A DNA stretch of 64,000 nucleotides, from assembly GCA_038503035.1 (NCBI GenBank), contig JAVSML010000031.1, positions 1,373,379-1,437,378 of the forward strand, written 5' to 3'. The notes below the pieces were generated by a model. That model had not been told where the DNA came from, made no database searches, and saw nothing but the letters and a program-made list of their open reading frames with translations. The translations under genes were made by a program, and so were the position numbers. The first letter of the stretch is position 1; each line of letters opens with the position of its first letter. This document shows, in pieces, positions 44,457-55,454 of this stretch. Source of the DNA: Crocodylus rhombifer. Its lineage: Eukaryota; Chordata; Crocodylia; Crocodylidae.

Positions 44457-46348
44457 ATCATAGAGTCACAGAATCAATGAGTCAGAAGGGACCTGGACAG
44501 ATCATCGAGTCTGACCCCCTGCCATGGGCAGGAAGGAGCACTGGGGGTGGCAGAGATCATAAGACCCCAGCCAGGTGCCTGACCAGTCTCCTCTTGAAGA
44601 TCCCCAGGGAAGGTGAGAGCACCACCTCTCTGGGAAGCCTATTCCAGGCTCTGGCCACCCTTACCGTGAAGTAGTTCTTCCTAATATCTAACCTAAACCT
44701 ATCCTCCCGCAGCTTGTGGCCATTGTTCCTGGTGACTCCAAGGGGGGCCCTGGTGAACAGACTTCCCCGAGTTTCTGTTGGTGGCCCCTGATAAGGTTGT
44801 AGGCAGCCACAAGATCCCTCCTCGGTCTCCTCTTGCAGAGACTGAAGAGATTCAGGTCCCTCAGCCTCCCCTCATAGGGCTGGCCATGGAGGCCCCCAAC
44901 CATACCAGTGGCCTCCTCTGGACCCTCTCCAGGTTTCCCACGTCCTTCTTGAAGTGCGGCACCCAGAACTGGACACAGGACTCCAGCTGCGGCCTGACCA
45001 GCGCCGCATAGAGGGGGAGCAAGACCTCTCTGGACCCGTTAGTAATGCCCCTGTTGATGCAGGACAGGGTGCGGATGGCTCTGCCTATTGCTTTGTTGCA
45101 TCTGTGACTCATATTCATCCTGGAGTCAATCCTGACTCCAAGATCCTTCTCTGCCTCTGTGCTGCCGAGAGGGGCAGCCCCTAACCTATAACCATAAAGC
45201 TGGTTCCCTCTCCCCAGGTGCAGCACCCTGCACTTGTCCTTGTTGAACTGCATCCTGTTTAGATCCGCCCACTTCTCCAACCTCTCCAGGTCTGCCTGGA
45301 TGCGGTCCCTGCCTGCCGGTGTATTCACTTTACCCCACAGCTTGGTGCCATCAGCGAACTTGAACAGGGTGCTCTCCACACCCTTGTCCAGGTCGCTGAT
45401 GAAGATGTTGAACAGCACCAGCCCAAGGACTGAGCCGTGGGGGACTCTGCTGCCCACACCCTCCCAGGTCGACATCGACCCGTCCACCACCAGCCTCTGG
45501 GTGTGCCCCTGGAGCCAGTTTGCCACCCGTGTGACTGTGCATTCGTCAATGCCGCAGCCCCTCAGCTTGCACACCACAATTGGGGAGGACACTGTGTCAA
45601 AGGCCTTCTGGAAGTCCAAGAAGACGACATCGACTTCTTCCTGCCCATCTAAGCTCTTTGTTACCTGGTCATAGAAAGAGACCAGGTTGGTCAGGCAGGA
45701 TCGGCCTGGCATGCACCCATGTTGGCTACCCCTCAACATCACTTCCCCTGCAGGGCTCTCACAACTGTGGCTCTTGATAATTTTTTCAAAACCTTCCTCA
45801 GGATAGAAGTGAGGCTGGTTCCTTCCTCCCCTTCTTGAAAATAGGGACCACATTGGCCCTTTTCCAGTCCTCAGGGACTTGGCCCGAGCACCAGGAGTCC
45901 TCAAACAGCCGTGCCAATGGCTCCGCGATGACACTAGCCAATTCCCTCAGCACCCGCAGATGAAGGTCATCCGGGCCTGCTGACTTGGACACATCTAAGC
46001 CCTCCAGGTAATCCTTAACTTGGTCTGAACTAACAGTCAGGGGACTCACATCCTTCCTGGACCTCTCTACGCTATCACCCGAGAGCACCCCATTGTCAGC
46101 AGACAGGAACACGGAGGCAAAGAACTTGTTAAAGAGTTGTGCCTTCTCTCGTGCATCCATCACCAGCTGCCCTGCCCTGCCTGCCCTGCCCTGTAGGGGT
46201 CCAATGTTACCCCGAGACTTCTTCTTGCTACAAATATACTTGAAGAAGGACTTTTTGTTACCCCTAATCCCAGAACTAAGCTCCAGTGACTACTGCCCTG
46301 AGCACATTGAAGTTGGCTTTCCTAAAGTCAATATGAAGTCTCCATCCT
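44457..46348 (-). mobile_element. CR1, 5' truncated, nested in an older CR1
   Basis: The inverted tail starts at 44,457 (ATCATAGAGTCACAGAATCA) and the 3' UTR follows (GAGTCTGACCCCCTGCCATG). ORF2 sequence runs to about 46,330. At the right edge the 17-bp unit TATGAAGTCTCCATCCT occurs twice in tandem (46,332-46,348 and 46,349-46,365); the second copy belongs to the older CR1. Confidence 0.88.
44690..46163 (-). pseudogene. CR1 ORF2 reverse transcriptase remnant, frameshifted
   Basis: Three minus-strand frames together cover the RT. The region 46,163-45,798 holds the N-terminal RT part (SAGPDDLHLRVLRELASVI, ANVVPIFKKGRKE). The 357-codon frame at 45,934-44,861 holds VFLDFQKAFDTVS, a VPHGSVLG box (usually VPQGSVLG) and KFADGTKLWG. 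The catalytic FADD is FADG, so the enzyme would be inactive even if the frames were joined. A third frame at 44,903-44,688 contains the region with RRPRRDLVAAYNLIRG. Frame changes lie near 45,830 and 44,890. The endonuclease domain is missing. Confidence 0.85.
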
Positions 46349-46497
46349 TATGAAGTCTCCATCCTTGCAGGTTTGTAACAATAGATTAGACAGACAGTTG
46401 TCTATGATAGTTTAGTCTGGGATGACTCAGCCTCAAGAAGGAAGATGAACTAGAAGACCCCATGAGATCCCTTCCAGCCCTATTTTCTATGATTCTA

Positions 46498-46941
46498 AAT
46501 GGGATAGCTCAGGAGTTCTTACTGTTGCTGTCAGTACTAGTATCTGCTCATCCTTTCTCACTTCCTACACACCATCATGGAGACCAACACCTACTTGACC
46601 TGGGTAACTAATGTTTTTGCCTGTTGTCTCCTGGCCAACATCCGAACAAGTTAAGCTGATATTCCATGTGATGATTATACCTGCAAGTAGAGGGGTGGTG
46701 TATTGATTTGTTAAATTATTTGGCATTGAATTAATCCTGCAGCTTTCACTCTGCAGATTTGTACAGAGAGAACCCTAGTGTACCTCTAAGCATTAAAAGT
46801 ATTTCAAAATAAGTAGAGATGAAATTCCTGTTTAGTTCAGCTTAAAAGCAAATATCAGACCATGCCAAGTATCCTAGAAGGAACCAACTTTGTGCACGTT
46901 TTTGCAGAAGAGCCACCGGATGTCAAACTGATAAAATTGAC
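46498..46941. other. Unassigned DNA
   Basis: No gene or repeat recognised. Confidence 0.35.
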
Positions 46942-46944
46942 AGT

Positions 46945-47319
46945 GGGCATGTCTACACATGTGCATTTACTACATATTAACCAAAATTACTGTGCAGTAC
47001 AGCCACGCATCTACACATACATGCCCATACTGCACAGTAAGTACAATGATTTAGGCAGACCTGAGTGTAAATTTGATACCCGCATGATGCAGTTATCAAA
47101 TTTACACCAGATTAGTTACTGTACAATAACACACATGTAGACACCTTACTGCACAGTAACACTGTGTGTGTGGACTGACTTGGGACTTACTGTCATCCCA
47201 AGTCAGCCCACACACCATTTTAACGCCTGGAAATAGACACTGTGCTATTGCCACTTACTGCACAGTAATCTACTGCACATTAAATTTAAGCCAGCACAAA
47301 TGCACATGTAGACATGCCC
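46945..47319. mobile_element. Palindromic MITE (375 bp), GGGCATGTCTACA family
   Basis: The left end GGGCATGTCTACACATGTGC and right end GCACATGTAGACATGCCC are near-perfect inverted repeats. AGT flanks both ends, but AGT also follows the two other copies in this window (14,205 and 58,280), so it is probably part of the terminus and not a target duplication. Short TACTGCACAGTAA palindromes recur inside, and there is an internal hairpin at 47,164-47,215. It is non-coding. The superfamily is not certain. Confidence 0.8.
47164..47215. repeat. Internal 20-bp hairpin inside the MITE
   Basis: GTGTGTGGACTGACTTGGGA pairs with TCCCAAGTCAGCCCACACAC (one mismatch) around a loop of about 10 bases. It gives the element a second stem nested in its terminal inverted repeats. 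Confidence 0.75.
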
Positions 47320-47329
47320 AGTGTGTCCA

Positions 47330-48828
47330 GAAAAGGGCTGATGAAGAACATTTAGAGTTGTTTCTCCTGCCTTCCAGTGCCATTGCCTACTGGATACTAC
47401 ATTAGCCAATGAAGCATGGACAGTAACTATATCATACAGTTGCTATAAAGTTTGATAAGAGGGACAATCTCTTGTCTCATTCCATACTGATGGGAAGTTT
47501 AACTGGGAGAGCATGTGTACAATTCTACTGACTGGGAGAAGGGCTTGAAGAACTGCAAAGGAAATGTGGAGACCTCCTATATGCTACTGAAAGCAGCTCC
47601 ATGGAGCTCCCTCTGCTCCAACCTGCAGGTGGTTTGCAGGGCAGGATAGCACCATTGCTCTTAGTGAGGGCTAATCCAAGCCTTACTGAAGTCCTTGTGA
47701 AAACTCCTCTTAGATTTAGTGGTCTTTGAAACTGCCTACAGGTATTTTTGCTTCTATGAGAGTTTAATTCAGAGCCCAGACATTTCTCCATGCCATGACT
47801 GGGCAGGGTATGAGCATCTTGTGGAGAAAAGCTACATCCTGACGATGGTAACCTGGCTTGGCACAATAGAGAAGGCCTGAATGGAGCCCCTTAGCCACAT
47901 ATCTGAATGATATAGGATTCTCTACAAAGTATTATAAATCATGTCCAAGAAATTGGGCTTGGATATATAGCCTGGCTCTCAAACAAAGTGAGTTGTTCTT
48001 ATGCTCTCACCCTCCTCCTGCTCCTCCTCTCGCTGTTGGGATCCAGATTGTTACTACCTCATAAAATGGGGAATTTGTCTCTTCAACAAAATTTATTGAC
48101 TATCTAAAAATGAATAATTGAACAACACAGTCTTATGATCATCTCTACCGGGCCAGTTCCACTGCCCTTATGAAGTCACAGCTTGCACAGAAGTCAGTGA
48201 CTGAGGAGCAGGCCCTCATGCTACTAAAACCAGATTTATTCTTTATGGCCATTTTTAAATGCATACATTCGACAGCACTGAGGCTGTTATTCTTCCCATT
48301 AAAGAATATTATTGTTTATAGAGTGTTTAAATCTATGGCGTTATGTTTATGATGATCCACTCTTCCCTCTGCCACAAGAGTCAACAGCATTGTAGCTGAC
48401 AATACCTAGGGCAAAACTGTCAAAGGGCAATTTAGTGAAAAGGTTGGGCAGAAGAAGATGTCTCCTTTGGAGACCAATTTAAACAGGTATCTCTCCCCTT
48501 TGCAAAAGCCTTGTCCTCTCCTGTCCTGTTCCAAAATCCCCTGCTGGCTTTCCTTTGGTTTCCATGGGCTCTATACATCAAGCCCCTGAATTCCTGTTCC
48601 AAAGGCCAGTGATGTCAATGGAAAGGACCAAGAAAAGAATTCAGACCAGCTTTGCTTTTCTCCTCAGTTTAGCACAAGCCTTAACAGAGAAGGAGGCTAA
48701 AAGATAACACATCCTTAGACAGTGGTGATACATCTTTCAAGTTCATTCACAAAGTTTACATCCAAGAGCAACGGGAACTCAAGAGATTCTTGGGTAATTG
48801 TATATATTGTGGTCACCACTGTGGTTTT
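47330..48828. other. Unassigned intergenic or intronic DNA
   Basis: No gene or named repeat recognised. Confidence 0.4.
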
Positions 48829-48829
48829 A

Positions 48830-48830
48830 A

Positions 48831-48876
<46 letters not shown>

Positions 48877-48900
48877 TTATATATATACACATATATAAAC
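48830..48900. repeat. (TA)n microsatellite
   Basis: More than 18 consecutive TA units followed by related ATATAC repeats. Confidence 0.95.
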
Positions 48901-49335
48901 AGCACTGGTGGTCCTGGCCCTGACATAGTGACACCACTCTCTCCAGCTTGGGAAGAATCTTGCTGGGAGCATAAGAATAACTGTTCTCCCTTTGTGCATG
49001 CTCAAGGGCAGAAAGAAAATGTTGACTTTGGTAATTATATGCTTGACTGTGAAGCTACAGTTGTTGGATACAAAGGAACTTGACAAATTCTCAGGCTCAT
49101 GAGATAACACAGAAATGGAGGGTGAATTGGGTGTAAAGGAACGCCACCTGCAAGCAGACACATCATAGTGGTGATGGATATAATGTGAAGGGTAGCCCTT
49201 CCAATGCTTTCTCTGTTTGTGTAAGTTACTGAAAGCCTCTCTTCTTCTCAGCAAATGTGGGCTTACTAATTTCTTGTTGATGATGGGCAAAAAGATTCCC
49301 AGAGGAAATAGGATCCAGGGTTAGGGATATTACAC
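48901..49335. other. Unassigned DNA
   Basis: No gene recognised. The frames here have no motifs. Confidence 0.35.
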
Positions 49336-49339
49336 TTAC

Positions 49340-49590
49340 AGAAAAGCCTTCATAACCTAGGGGTTAGGGGGTCTTACATGGGAGAGAGGTCCCTGCTCCA
49401 CTCCTATGTTCATCAGAGTGGAAATTATGGTTCATTCCCTCCACTATCAAATGAGTGTACCAGCTGTAAATTCATGCTCACTTATGCTCTATCATACTTA
49501 CCCAAATCCAGGCAGAGAGGGGACTTGAACTCCTATCATGGGAATGCTGTTGGATTCAGGACACCCCTAAACTCTGTGTTTCCTAGTGAC
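49340..49590. repeat. Possible tRNA-derived SINE-like repeat
   Basis: The left part (CTAGGGGTTAGGGGGTCTTA, then AGAGGTCCCTGCTCCACTCC) resembles a tRNA-like head, and the right part (GGGGACTTGAACTCCTATCA) resembles the same head on the other strand. Both are degenerate, so the call is tentative. Confidence 0.35.
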
Positions 49591-50815
49591 GGTGTTAGAT
49601 AAATCCTCATTCATTGTGGGTCCTGATCTTAGGAGCCTGACCCTGCCACTACACTGTGTAAAGAGCTTAGGTATGTAACCTGGATGCTATAAATTGTGTT
49701 AGGCAGCAGGGTACCTAGAAGTTTGGAGCTGACATCAATTTTGGTCAGCGACTATGACCCCGAGAAGACCTGTTTCTCCTTTTGTTCAAATGAAGCAATT
49801 GGAAAATGGCCCATCAGTCCTAGTTTCAGATGCTTCAGCAAGATAGACTCAGTTTACATCTGTGGCACTTTGGTTTTGAGTCTGTATAGTTGCCCAGAGG
49901 TGAATGGCATTCAACCACGACACAGTTCAGTTCAGAAAAGTATCTGAGTACTTAAACAGCTCTTTTGACTTCAAGTGGTTGACTAATGTCAGTCAAGGTA
50001 TACATATGTGCAAGTTCCTTGCTGAATCAGGCCTTAAGATTGGAGTAGTGGAGTGCTGAGTTAGTCCTTGCATCTGGGTTTGTATATACAAGGAAGTGGT
50101 GGTAAATCTCCCTTCTGAGACTGAATAATTTGGCAATTTCTAGACTTTTATTGCATTCTTTAATCCTTCTAAATATTTCATCTTTATAGATTGTATTATT
50201 TATATATTACCGTCCTTGTCATTCCTTCCAGCTGTGTCAAGACAGTATTTTTCCCGGTACAAAATAAATTGCTTATAAGATTTTTCTTTACGGGAGCTCA
50301 GACACAAATAATAATTTGACTCCTTCTAAGTCACAGATAACAGGCTGATAAATTGGTGCTCTTAGTACCTGTTTTGAATTTCTTCCCCTTTCAGACACAA
50401 ACACACATGCATAATATTAGACAGTTTGATATTATGAAATGAAAAAAGGTTAAGGACAATTTTTACTATCAGAGGCACCTAATTCAACCCCATGGTTTTC
50501 ATTGCTGTTCAGCTGACTTCAGTTTGGTGGCATTTGTCTGGGAGATGCCAACACCCAAATATTTAAAGGTTTTAAGTGCCTAATCCTTATTGATTTCTAT
50601 GGGAGCGAGGCACCTAATGCATTAAAACTGAATGGTGACAGGGGTTGAAATGACAAAATGTAACTAAAAGCAGGATTTCCTTCTATTCTTTTTCTTGTGA
50701 TTAAAGGACAATGATGAATCTTAAAAGGTGGAGGAATAACTTACTATACCAGCACAGAACTCCAACATTGCCTCAGATGTGCAAGTGCAGCTTTTGGATG
50801 CCTAAATAAACAGAT
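49591..50815. other. Unassigned intergenic or intronic DNA
   Basis: No gene recognised. The part at 50,555-50,640 (AGTGCCTAATCCTTATTGAT) may be an old diffuse amniote repeat. Confidence 0.35.
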
Positions 50816-50824
50816 GTTCAAAGG

Positions 50825-50962
50825 ATGTCTTTGGCAGCTGTGTTGGTCTGAGACAAAAAAAAATAAAAAGCAAAAACCTAGTGCTCTTGGTTCAGAGATG
50901 ATGTCTTTTATTAGACCAACTGAAAAACTGCAAACAAATGGTATTTTTTTCCGAAGGGTTTG
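50825..50962. repeat. Interspersed repeat with core TTTTATTAGACCAACT (second copy)
   Basis: TTTTATTAGACCAACTGAAA at about 50,906 matches the core at 9,945-10,055. It is preceded by GCTGTGTTGGTCTGAGACAA and an A-rich tract, a combination frequent in turtle and crocodilian repeats, to my recollection. Confidence 0.55.
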
Positions 50963-50964
50963 GG

Positions 50965-51605
50965 CGTTCAAAGAACGTGATGTCAGATCCAAGACCAAGC
51001 TCATGGTTTATCAAGCAGTTGTGATCCCTACCTTGCTGTACGGAGCCGAGACATGGACAATGTACAGGAGGCATCTAAAGCTTTTGGAGAAGTATCATGA
51101 ATGCTGCCTGCAGAAGATCAGTGGGAAGAGAGGAGCACCAATGTTGGCATCCTTGTGCAAGAAAACACCACGAGTATTGAGGTGATGATCATCTGACATC
51201 AGCTGTGTTGGGCTGGCCACGTCATCCCCATGTCTGACTCCAGACTCCTGAAGCAAGTTTTCTTTTCTCAGCTCAGCCAAGGCGGACGTTCAGGAGGAGG
51301 GCAGAGAAAGTGCTTCCGGGACCTCCTCAAGGCCAACTTAAAAATTGCAACATCGCCATCAAGTCGTGGGAGACCATCACCCAGGACCACCCCAACTGGA
51401 GGACGAGTCCGCTGCAGGGATCTCAGTACTCTGAAACCTCATGCCAACAACAGGAGCTGGAAAAGCAGGAGTGACAGAAACAGCGTGTTGTGGACCAAAT
51501 GAAGCATCCAGTGCCACCCACCCCACATGGAAACACACGTCTGAGTTGCAGTAGAGTCTGTTGATCCCAGATAGGCCTCATCAGCCATCTTTGGACACAT
51601 GGATA
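50965..51605 (+). pseudogene. Relic of a non-CR1 LINE: RT C-terminal region with zinc finger
   Basis: The frame at 50,967-51,185 contains KTKLMVYQAVVIPTLLYGAE followed by TWTMYRRHLKLLE, the thumb-side region of non-LTR reverse transcriptases of the RTE/L2-like kind. After a frame change near 51,190, DSRLLKQVFFSQLSQGGRS and GGGQRKCFRDLLKANLK follow (51,237-51,340). At about 51,540-51,600, in another frame, C-x3-VC and IGLISHLWTH resemble the C2H2 finger that closes these ORFs. It is old and broken by at least two frameshifts and a TGA. The exact clade is uncertain. Confidence 0.7.
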
Positions 51606-51609
51606 AGAC

Positions 51610-53035
51610 AAGTATGTAAGAAAATCCTCCTCGACTAGGAGGGATTGCCCAAGATAGATCAGTTTGAGGGCATTCAGTAACTTTTGCAATAGCTGTGAGG
51701 TAGGTCAATAAGCCTTACTTGTTCACTCTGTGTGCTATGGCCCTTTCCCTTACCCTTAGTTTATCTTGTCCATGTAATTTATAAACTTGGCAAGGGATAA
51801 TCTATTTCTGTAAACATTGGTTGGCCCTTAGTCATTACCAGAATATAACTAATAAGTAAACCAACCATCCGGATTTTAGAGTTAGGGAACCTGAGCGACG
51901 CAATTTGGAGTCCGGTCTGCAGATTGAACTGGAGCAGAAACATGTAGCTCGACTCACTTGATCCGTATTACAACAATTAAAATTGGTTAAAAATAAGCCA
52001 GATTCACACATTTAGGAAACAGTTGTTGCTTGGTCCCAGAAGACTCCTCAGAGAGGCAGGAGACAGTAATGTCTTCATGGGATATATTAATGCCTGGGGA
52101 CCTTCCAGATTAACCATTTCTATGGAGCCATCCTGGATATACCAGTTGAGGAACTAACCATTTTGGCTACCTTCTCTGTTTCTTTCACATCTTCTCCCCA
52201 CAGACATCACCTGATCACATGGCTTCAGCTGCCATATTCCAGACAAATATCCTGGAGGTTGCCAGGCAAACTTGCTTCACAAACCAGGAAATTCAACAGT
52301 TAAAGATCAAGTTTACCCTCAATTCCACCCTTTGCCTGTGTTCATGCAAATTGTGGATGAATCTGGTTTTTTCCCATAGCCTCCCAGGTGACTGTGTACA
52401 GTGAGCATGTGATCCATCTTCCACGGGAATCAGCAACGGGCATCTGATCCAGCTGTAAATGAAGAAGCAGGTGTAATATCATACAGACCCTCCTGAAGAA
52501 GAGGAATGTAACACAATGCCATTCCTTCTGACAGGCAAAACACAAGCATCTATGTATTTATCTGATGGGGGGGAAAAAAGGGCTAGGATTCAGCTTTAAG
52601 GCCCAGATTATACCCCCACTGCACCTGTCCAGAGAGGCATACATCCTTCTGGTGGCTTTTAGCTTCACTGTGTAGAAAGGGAGAGGGGGTCATTTGCAAT
52701 ATGCCTCTATGGAGTTCAGAGTACTCCCTGCTGATGTGATGGATCAGCTCTTCTGGTAGTTGCAGAGGGAGCGGAGCTGAATATTGACTATTGCTTGAAT
52801 TGCCCGAGCAAAGCACCAGCCTGCTGTGATGTTTTTCTTCCAAGCATCAGAAGGTTGTGATGAGAGAAGCCCCAACTTACACATCATCTGCCAATGGGTT
52901 GCCCACATAGGGCCCCAAACTCATCTGGTTTCAATGTTTTTCAATTCAATCAAGTTCTAGGACCATATTTTATTACGTATAACATGGCCCCCATTTTTGG
53001 AAGGCCCTAAGGAGGAAAAAAGGGAATCTGAGCTT
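51610..53035. other. Unassigned intergenic or intronic DNA
   Basis: No gene or named repeat recognised. Confidence 0.35.
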
Positions 53036-53039
53036 GGAT

Positions 53040-53270
53040 TATGGGTAAGTGGGGTCTGAGCTCTGGGGATGGGGGCTGTGCACTGGGCCTGGGGGCCATG
53101 TGCTAGGACTAGGGGTCATATAGTGGGACCCAACCTGGCATGCAGTACTGGGGCCATGTAGCCCTATCTGACACATTGGACCTGGGGCTGCATGTTGGGT
53201 ATGACACTAAATACTAGCTCTAGAGCCACACACTGGATCCTGGGCCATGCGCTGGGCTGGCCATGGATCA
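53040..53270. repeat. Degenerate GC-rich minisatellite
   Basis: Variants of GGGGCCATGTGCTGGGCCTG recur irregularly with a spacing of about 25-35 bases (for example GGGGGCTGTGCACTGGGCCT and GGGGGCCATGTGCTAGGACT). Confidence 0.6.
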
Positions 53271-55140
53271 ACCCCACCTATTGCCCTGATTTGATGTATT
53301 GTTGAGGAGGGAGGTTCCTCATGGATCTGGATATTAGGCAGCAGGGGGAAAAAGAAGGGAGGGAGTCACGGCTGCATTAACTGCCATGACTCCCAGAGTC
53401 ATGAAAACTAATGCTGCCACCACTCCCTCACATGCAATGCCCTTTTCCTCACATGCAATGCACATCCCAGTTTTTCCTGGCTGGTTTCTAGAGCGAGGAG
53501 TGGAGGTTATATGTGAGAAAATACAATGTTTTCAAATATTGCATTTTCCAGAAGTCTTTGCAACCCCAGTTGTCCCATGAGCTCCCTCCTACTCCATGCA
53601 CAGTGCTTGCCCATCCCTCTGCATGGGCCATGCATCCTGCAGACCAAGGTTTGCCATCCATCACATCCTGGCCTGCACCTTTGCTTGCTTCAGTGGGATT
53701 GCATGGGACACTGAGATTCTGAACCAATACCCCAGGAAGGCAATAAATCAATTAGACTTGGGACAACTACACCAGTAACCTGGTATAGTGTCGATAGAGT
53801 TGTTCTAGAGTCTATAACTGCAATGTCTCAGAACATTTGCCTAAATCAACTTCCCATGTGCACACCTTATTTTGCAAGCAGTCTCACCGTCTGTGGGTTT
53901 GTTCACTGTGCAGTAATAATTCTCTTTCCTTTTACATAGGATGAAGTATTGAGAAGATTTTCCAACAGCTTCCACTTCCAGTTGCTACATGGTGAGGACC
54001 CTTCTTGATGAAGCAGGGACTGCATTTTAAATCAATATTGGCCACAACTTCTTTCCTCCATAACACCCCCTCAACCCAAGCATCCACCAATCAGCCACCA
54101 TTGCTTATAAAAGACACAAGCTCTCTGTTGTTAACTGCTGTGAAAATTAGAGGTCTTCAAGAATTCAGAAGAACATATGAATAGGGTGATCATTAACTAA
54201 GACATCAATAGAATAGCATAGCCAGAGTTGATGATGCACTCAAGCACTGGGAATTCCCATAATGGAAGCAAAGAATGAAGACATTTCAATAAAAAGGAAC
54301 AACTGAGATGTAGCACTTCTGGAGGTGGGTCCTTAAAGAGCCCCCATGTATTTCATCCACATCTGCAGTGATTACAGGGTTACAGTTAATCAAATACAGC
54401 CCAAACAATAGACCAGGCCAGCATGAGAGAGGATGCATGGAACAGTTCCCCACCGCTCCCAGCCAGTAGCCCAGATTTTATGCCAAGGGGATGGGATTTA
54501 TTTGGGCAGCTCTGCTGATGGGACATGTCATGCAAATTATATGATGATCTCATTTGAATACTTGCAAATCATTGATGCCTGGGAGTTGACTCACCTGACA
54601 GGCCTTAGGGCTCAGGACATATTGATCATAGTCTGGAAGGAAACAAGCATCAGCTGGGAGCTGGGGGGAAGCTGAAGATAATTGAAGAGTGGCAGGATCA
54701 GGGGATCTGTCCCCTAACCCACGGCCTGTGGCACGGCAGAGATGGCTTGCCTGTCCCCTCGGCAGGTGATGTAGCAGCCTCTGGAAGTGATGACACACAA
54801 ATGGAGGCTTGTCATGCCTGGCACCTGCAGGTATGACCTTGCAACAGGCCTGTGGGAGAGGTCTCAGGGCTGCCAAAAGCAAGAGAATCCTGCAGTGCAG
54901 CCCCTTGTGTGTGTGCATTTATCTTCTGCATAAAGACCACACAAGGCCTGCGCACTATTGAATGCCCCACCGAAGCTCTATTTGAATTGGCCCATAGCTT
55001 TTTTAATGGCTCTAGAGTCATTTATCCTGGGAACCTGCCTCTCTGAAAATACCTGAACTATGTACCTGCAGTCCTTTACCCATCCATTTTCATAGTTTCA
55101 AGCACTTTGAGATAACGTTTAAAAACCCTTTGTAATAAGA
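53271..55140. other. Unassigned intergenic or intronic DNA
   Basis: No gene or named repeat recognised. Overlapping frames near 53,488-53,778 and 54,433-54,918 have no motifs. Confidence 0.4.
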
Positions 55141-55144
55141 ATAC

Positions 55145-55350
55145 CTAGTTGCTACAGGCTTCTGGCCATGGGTATATCTCAAAACGCTTTGCAGAGACAC
55201 TAAGCTTCATTGTGCCCATTTTAAAAATGGGGAAACTGAGGCACAGAAAGGAGATGCAATTTGCCCCCAAGCATGGCCCAGGAAACTGACAGTAAAGGCA
55301 GGAATGCAACTCAGATCTCTACGCTCCAGTCCCGTGCATCATGCTACAAG
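55145..55350 (-). repeat. MIR SINE
   Basis: CCATTTTAAAAATGGGGAAA followed by CTGAGGCACAGAAAGGAGAT, a TTGCCCCCAAGCATG segment and GGCAGGAATGCAACTCAGAT is the reverse complement of the MIR core and tRNA-related part. The element dates from early amniotes, so it is a fossil with no function shown here. Confidence 0.8.
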
Positions 55351-55454
55351 ACACTCTGTCCATCCAGCATATCTATGCATTTTATCTCTGAGTGATGCAT
55401 GGGCCCTTATAGGCATAACCTGTGGTACACTGACATTTGGATTTTAATGCTAGC

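Larger units (their letters stand above)
43640..46497 (+). mobile_element. Older plus-strand CR1 split by a hAT MITE and a younger CR1
   Basis: CR1 blocks at 43,640-43,927, 44,344-44,456 and about 46,349-46,497 read continuously once the hAT element (43,928-44,343) and the minus-strand CR1 (44,457-46,348) are removed. The first block contains ORF2-derived sequence (GKRLEELGLFSLEKRRPRKD). The last block holds the ORF2 end and the 3' UTR (ACTAGAAGACCCCATGAGAT, TTTTCTATGATTCT). Confidence 0.85.

Noticed and set aside
46942..46944. AGT as a 3-bp target duplication of the 375-bp MITE
   Set aside because: AGT also follows the right ends of the other two copies, so it is more likely part of the element terminus.
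48790..49083. 97-codon frame starting MGNCIYCGHHCGFKN
   Set aside because: The Cys/His start is suggestive of a zinc site, but it runs straight into the (TA)n microsatellite.
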